From the NCBI RefSeq assembly GCF_018917935.1, contig NZ_JAHLPN010000002.1, forward strand, positions 124,001 to 188,000: a DNA stretch of 64,000 nt. Direction: 5' to 3'. The translations under genes and the position numbers were made by a program. Positions 61,775 to 64,000 of the stretch are shown here, one piece after another. Every line of letters begins with the position of its first letter. The first letter of the stretch is position 1. Source of the DNA: Kineothrix sp. MSJ-39. GTDB taxonomy: Bacteria > Bacillota > Clostridia > Lachnospirales > Lachnospiraceae. Below the pieces are notes generated by a model, which worked only from the letters and a program-made list of their open reading frames with translations, was not told the DNA's origin and did no database searches.

Positions 61775-62433
61775 TTGAAACTAAAACAGAAACTAAGTAT
61801 TTTCTTATTTGTTTTTGCCATGACTTTCTGTATGCCATTAGCGATGCCTCAGGGGTACAAATGGAGGCATATTCTGTAGAGGATAACGGTAAAGGGATAT
61901 GCTTCAATGTCTTTGTCTATAATGTAAAACCCGGCTATAAGATCGACTATCTCGCGGGCGGTGTCACAAAAGGAAATAAGCGGATCAGTCAGTATATCAT
62001 AGATGGTACATATACGAAAACTTTTGATGCCGCAAAGGTGAAGAAGAAAAACCAGTCCTTTAAAATAGGTTGCAAAGCTCCCGGTAAGATCACCTATGGC
62101 ATATCTTCCGGCAGTCAGAAAATTTCCATCAGCCGTAACGGAAAAGTAACCGTTGAAAAAGGAACTGATTTCTACAAACCGAAAAAAATTCGAAAAACCA
62201 TTAAGGTCATTGTCCATAAGGCATCAGATTCCGGAGATCACACAACCCCTGCGCCGGCTCCTTCCAATACTCCGTCACAGCCATCTGTATCGCCCACGGA
62301 TCCGAATACAAATGTTACACCATCTACCCCCCGTTATATATTGAATACCAATACGAAAAAATTTCACTATCCTGACTGCAGAGAAGAGATCATTGCACAA
62401 GGCTACAGTCCTTGCGGAATTTGTAAACCATAA
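61775..62433 (+). pseudogene. Frameshifted secreted protein with Ada-like Cys-motif tail
   Basis: An in-frame ORF runs 61768-62433 (221 aa), but its first 30 residues are not a signal peptide. A convincing one (LKLKQKLSIFLFVFAMTFCM, from TTG at 61775) lies in the next frame and reaches a stop at about 61877. Joining the frames near 61852 would give signal peptide plus mature domain, so the gene is probably frameshifted (or the sequence has an error). The mature part has two short beta-rich segments, a Pro/Ser/Thr spacer, and a C-terminal YILNTNTKKFHYPDC...GYSPCGICKP module, seen at the end of many Clostridia surface proteins and nucleases; here the segment between the Cys pairs is shortened. 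Confidence 0.6.
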
Positions 62434-62443
62434 CATGACATAC

Positions 62444-62473
62444 AAAATCCCCGGTGTTTGCACCGGGGATTTT
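62444..62473. terminator. Bidirectional terminator between the secreted protein and the ATPase gene
   Basis: Perfect 13-bp stem AAAATCCCCGGTG / CACCGGGGATTTT with a TTTG loop, T-rich on both strands. Confidence 0.85.
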
Positions 62474-62474
62474 T

Positions 62475-63803
62475 TCACAAAAACTGTGCCATATAGACCG
62501 GAATACATTCCATATCTCCATCACGCATATAATCTTTTGTATAAAGCATGATTTTACGAATAATTTTAGATGAAAATTTTTGAGAAAATGCATCTATTGA
62601 TGCATGACTCTTATATCCGGAGCTTTTTACCTCAATTGGGCATATCTTGTTCTTTTCAGTTATTAAAAAAACTATCTCATAATTATGTCGTGTTTTCGCA
62701 TTCAAAAACGTATGATAGTACAGCTCATGTCCGTTTGTTGCCAGTGTCTGTGCGATCACATTTTCATAAAGATATCCCAGATTGGCTTGCAAAGTATCAT
62801 TTAGTAAACGTGAATATATATCGTTTTCCGTAAAACTTCTGTCCTTAAATGCAAGTGTCACAAATAATCCAATGTCTGCAATAAAAAGTTTAAATCTTTC
62901 CAGATCTTTATTTTGTGCCATTCCAGCCCCCAGATCATTCGCATGATATGCTACAAGTACTGTCCCGGAATCCTTCAGTTCTGCAATCTGTTCCAAAATA
63001 TCTCCCGCTCTGTTGCCGGATAGTACGCTTGATACCTGATACCTTGCAGCATTTCCCATAAGCTGAGCCGGAATCGCATCAAATAATGCTGAAATCTTTC
63101 CTGTTGAATCAATTTTTCTGAAATCGTCCTCGTATAGTGTAAGAATGTCCCTCTTTATTTCATCAACTTTTCTCAGATCATTCGTTTCTATATAACTTTC
63201 TACCGCCTGTGGCATACCGCCAACAAGCATATATAACCTGAAATCCCGTAACATCTTACGATTTGCCGCCTGCCCCAGTGGTCTTTTGGCATCATAAAAC
63301 TGCTTTAACATTGTAACTGATATCGTATCCTCAAGAGCCCATCTGAATTCTTCATAATCCATTGGATACATATGAAGCTTTCTTTCCTCACTTGGAATTA
63401 AAATATCTTTTACATTTTTATGAATAGATATCAGAGATCCTGTTTCAATATAATCATATCTGCCGTCCTTGACCAATGCTTTTATTGCCTGCCTCGCTTT
63501 AGGGCATAATTGAACCTCATCAAAAACAATACAGGACTTTCTATCCTGCAGACTCGTCTGATAGGTAAGCTGTAGTTGTAAAAATATATAATTTAAATCT
63601 GAAAGGTCGTCAAATAACTGCTTTGTAGCAGAAGATGCTCTGTAAAAATCCACAATAATATAGCTTTCATATTCATTTTTTGCAAATTCTTCTACCACAG
63701 TGGATTTTCCCACACGTCTTGGACCTTCTATTAAAACAGCAGTTTTTCCATTCGATGTGTTTTTCCAGTGTAATAGCTGATCATATATTTTTCTTTTATA
63801 CAT
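62475..63803 (-). CDS. AAA ATPase with DUF4143 domain
   Basis: A 442-aa protein of the AAA_14 plus DUF4143 type, very common in gut Clostridia. Walker A is IEGPRRVGKSTVVEEFA near residue 26, Walker B CIVFDEVQLCPKAR near 90, and arginine-rich TGSLISIHKNV follows. The C-terminal DUF4143 (about 215-420) includes YHTFLNAKTRHNYEIVFLIT, a nuclease-like strand seen in this family. The biological role is unknown; a defence, toxin-like or mobile-element role has been suggested for the family. Four exact-period 33-bp repeats precede it. Confidence 0.85.
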   Translation of the reverse strand: MYKRKIYDQLLHWKNTSNGKTAVLIEGPRRVGKSTVVEEFAKNEYESYIIVDFYRASSATKQLFDDLSDLNYIFLQLQLTYQTSLQDRKSCIVFDEVQLCPKARQAIKALVKDGRYDYIETGSLISIHKNVKDILIPSEERKLHMYPMDYEEFRWALEDTISVTMLKQFYDAKRPLGQAANRKMLRDFRLYMLVGGMPQAVESYIETNDLRKVDEIKRDILTLYEDDFRKIDSTGKISALFDAIPAQLMGNAARYQVSSVLSGNRAGDILEQIAELKDSGTVLVAYHANDLGAGMAQNKDLERFKLFIADIGLFVTLAFKDRSFTENDIYSRLLNDTLQANLGYLYENVIAQTLATNGHELYYHTFLNAKTRHNYEIVFLITEKNKICPIEVKSSGYKSHASIDAFSQKFSSKIIRKIMLYTKDYMRDGDMECIPVYMAQFL

Positions 63804-63822
63804 ATACAGAAATCTCCATTCT

Positions 63823-63938
63823 GCAAAATCGTTAATTTCATATTACTGTATTTTCGCAAAATCGTCAATTTTGTTTTGCTGTTTTCCTGCAAAATCGTTG
63901 ATTTTATTTTGCAGTTTTTCCGCAAAATCGTCAATTTT
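63823..63938 (-). repeat. Four 33-bp tandem repeats upstream of the ATPase gene
   Basis: GCAAAATCGTYRATTTT-type units start at 63823, 63856, 63889 and 63922, exactly 33 bp apart; the first is slightly diverged. Each contains a short palindrome such as AAAATC-AAC-GATTTT. On the minus strand an open frame reads them as 11-residue units (KLTILRKNCKI, KSTILQENSKT, KLTILRKYSNM, KLTILQNGDFC). Confidence 0.75.
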
Positions 63939-64000
63939 GGTGTCATGTAAGATGTCATTCCGCCAAAACGACAGAATAAAGGGTTTGCCATAGCACATAC

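Noticed and set aside
63823-63938. CRISPR array
   Set aside because: Units adjoin closely with diverged intervening sequence of 16 bp, only four copies, and no cas genes.
63731-63991. An 86-codon frame over the 33-bp repeats
   Set aside because: It overlaps the ATPase start and exists because 33 is a multiple of three; no RBS. Not called as a gene, but the repeats are reported.

Overview
The window looks like chromosomal DNA of an anaerobic, spore-forming Gram-positive member of the Clostridia, most likely a Lachnospiraceae gut bacterium. The signs are a clostridial pyrC-pyrK-pyrD order with a class 1B dihydroorotate dehydrogenase, spoIID next to a SpoIIQ-like gene, an ileS T-box leader, formate-tetrahydrofolate ligase under a glycine riboswitch, an ECF transporter S component, two DegV proteins, and a giant secreted protein built from Ig-like, BspA-type leucine-rich and Fn3 modules. 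Shine-Dalgarno sites are strong (AGGAGG) and many promoters are near-consensus with 17-18 bp spacers. I saw no rRNA, tRNA, CRISPR array, phage or transposase gene.

Layout. 1-3.2 kb: pyrimidine operon (pyrC, pyrK, pyrD; minus strand). 3.2-5.1 kb: small PrcB-like lipoprotein, GNAT acetyltransferase, DMT permease. 5.2-13 kb: plsC (plus), then minus-strand murF, ddl, a GH9-like lipoprotein, a SpoIIQ-like protein, SpoIID and a calcium-loop protein. 13.2-18.8 kb: aconitase-family hydratase facing a degV gene, then two HTH regulators. 18.9-31.5 kb: glycogen phosphorylase, a 2519-residue surface protein and a chemoreceptor. 31.7-37.1 kb: ileS with its T-box leader, then the two serine dehydratase subunits split by a small mobile-looking element. 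37.2-44 kb: class III aminotransferase, a full branched-chain amino acid ABC transporter (livFGMHK) and a cytidylate-kinase-like protein. 44.1-51.9 kb: an alcohol dehydrogenase and a seven-gene operon (pxpB, pxpC, DUF1445, pxpA, DUF4392, D-amino acid aminotransferase-like, PucR regulator). 52-55 kb: folD and fhs with a tandem glycine riboswitch. 55.3-58.9 kb: UMF1-family permease, pncB and degV (plus). 59.6-64 kb: P1 peptidase, ECF S component with a long structured leader, a frameshifted secreted protein, and an AAA/DUF4143 ATPase preceded by exact 33-bp tandem repeats.

Most interesting points. (1) The 5-oxoprolinase operon carries, as two separate genes, both domain families that are joined in vertebrate D-glutamate cyclase, plus a D-amino-acid-transaminase-like enzyme; it reads as a route from D-amino acids through D-glutamate and 5-oxoproline to L-glutamate. 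(2) Three unrelated leaders (ileS T-box, fhs glycine riboswitch, alcohol dehydrogenase) each place a long palindrome with a shared core directly after the leader terminator. (3) Several small palindromic or MITE-like intergenic elements occur, including a two-hairpin unit present four times with compensatory base changes. (4) plsC and murF converge and overlap inside a bidirectional terminator that encodes Lys-Glu-Leu at the end of both proteins.
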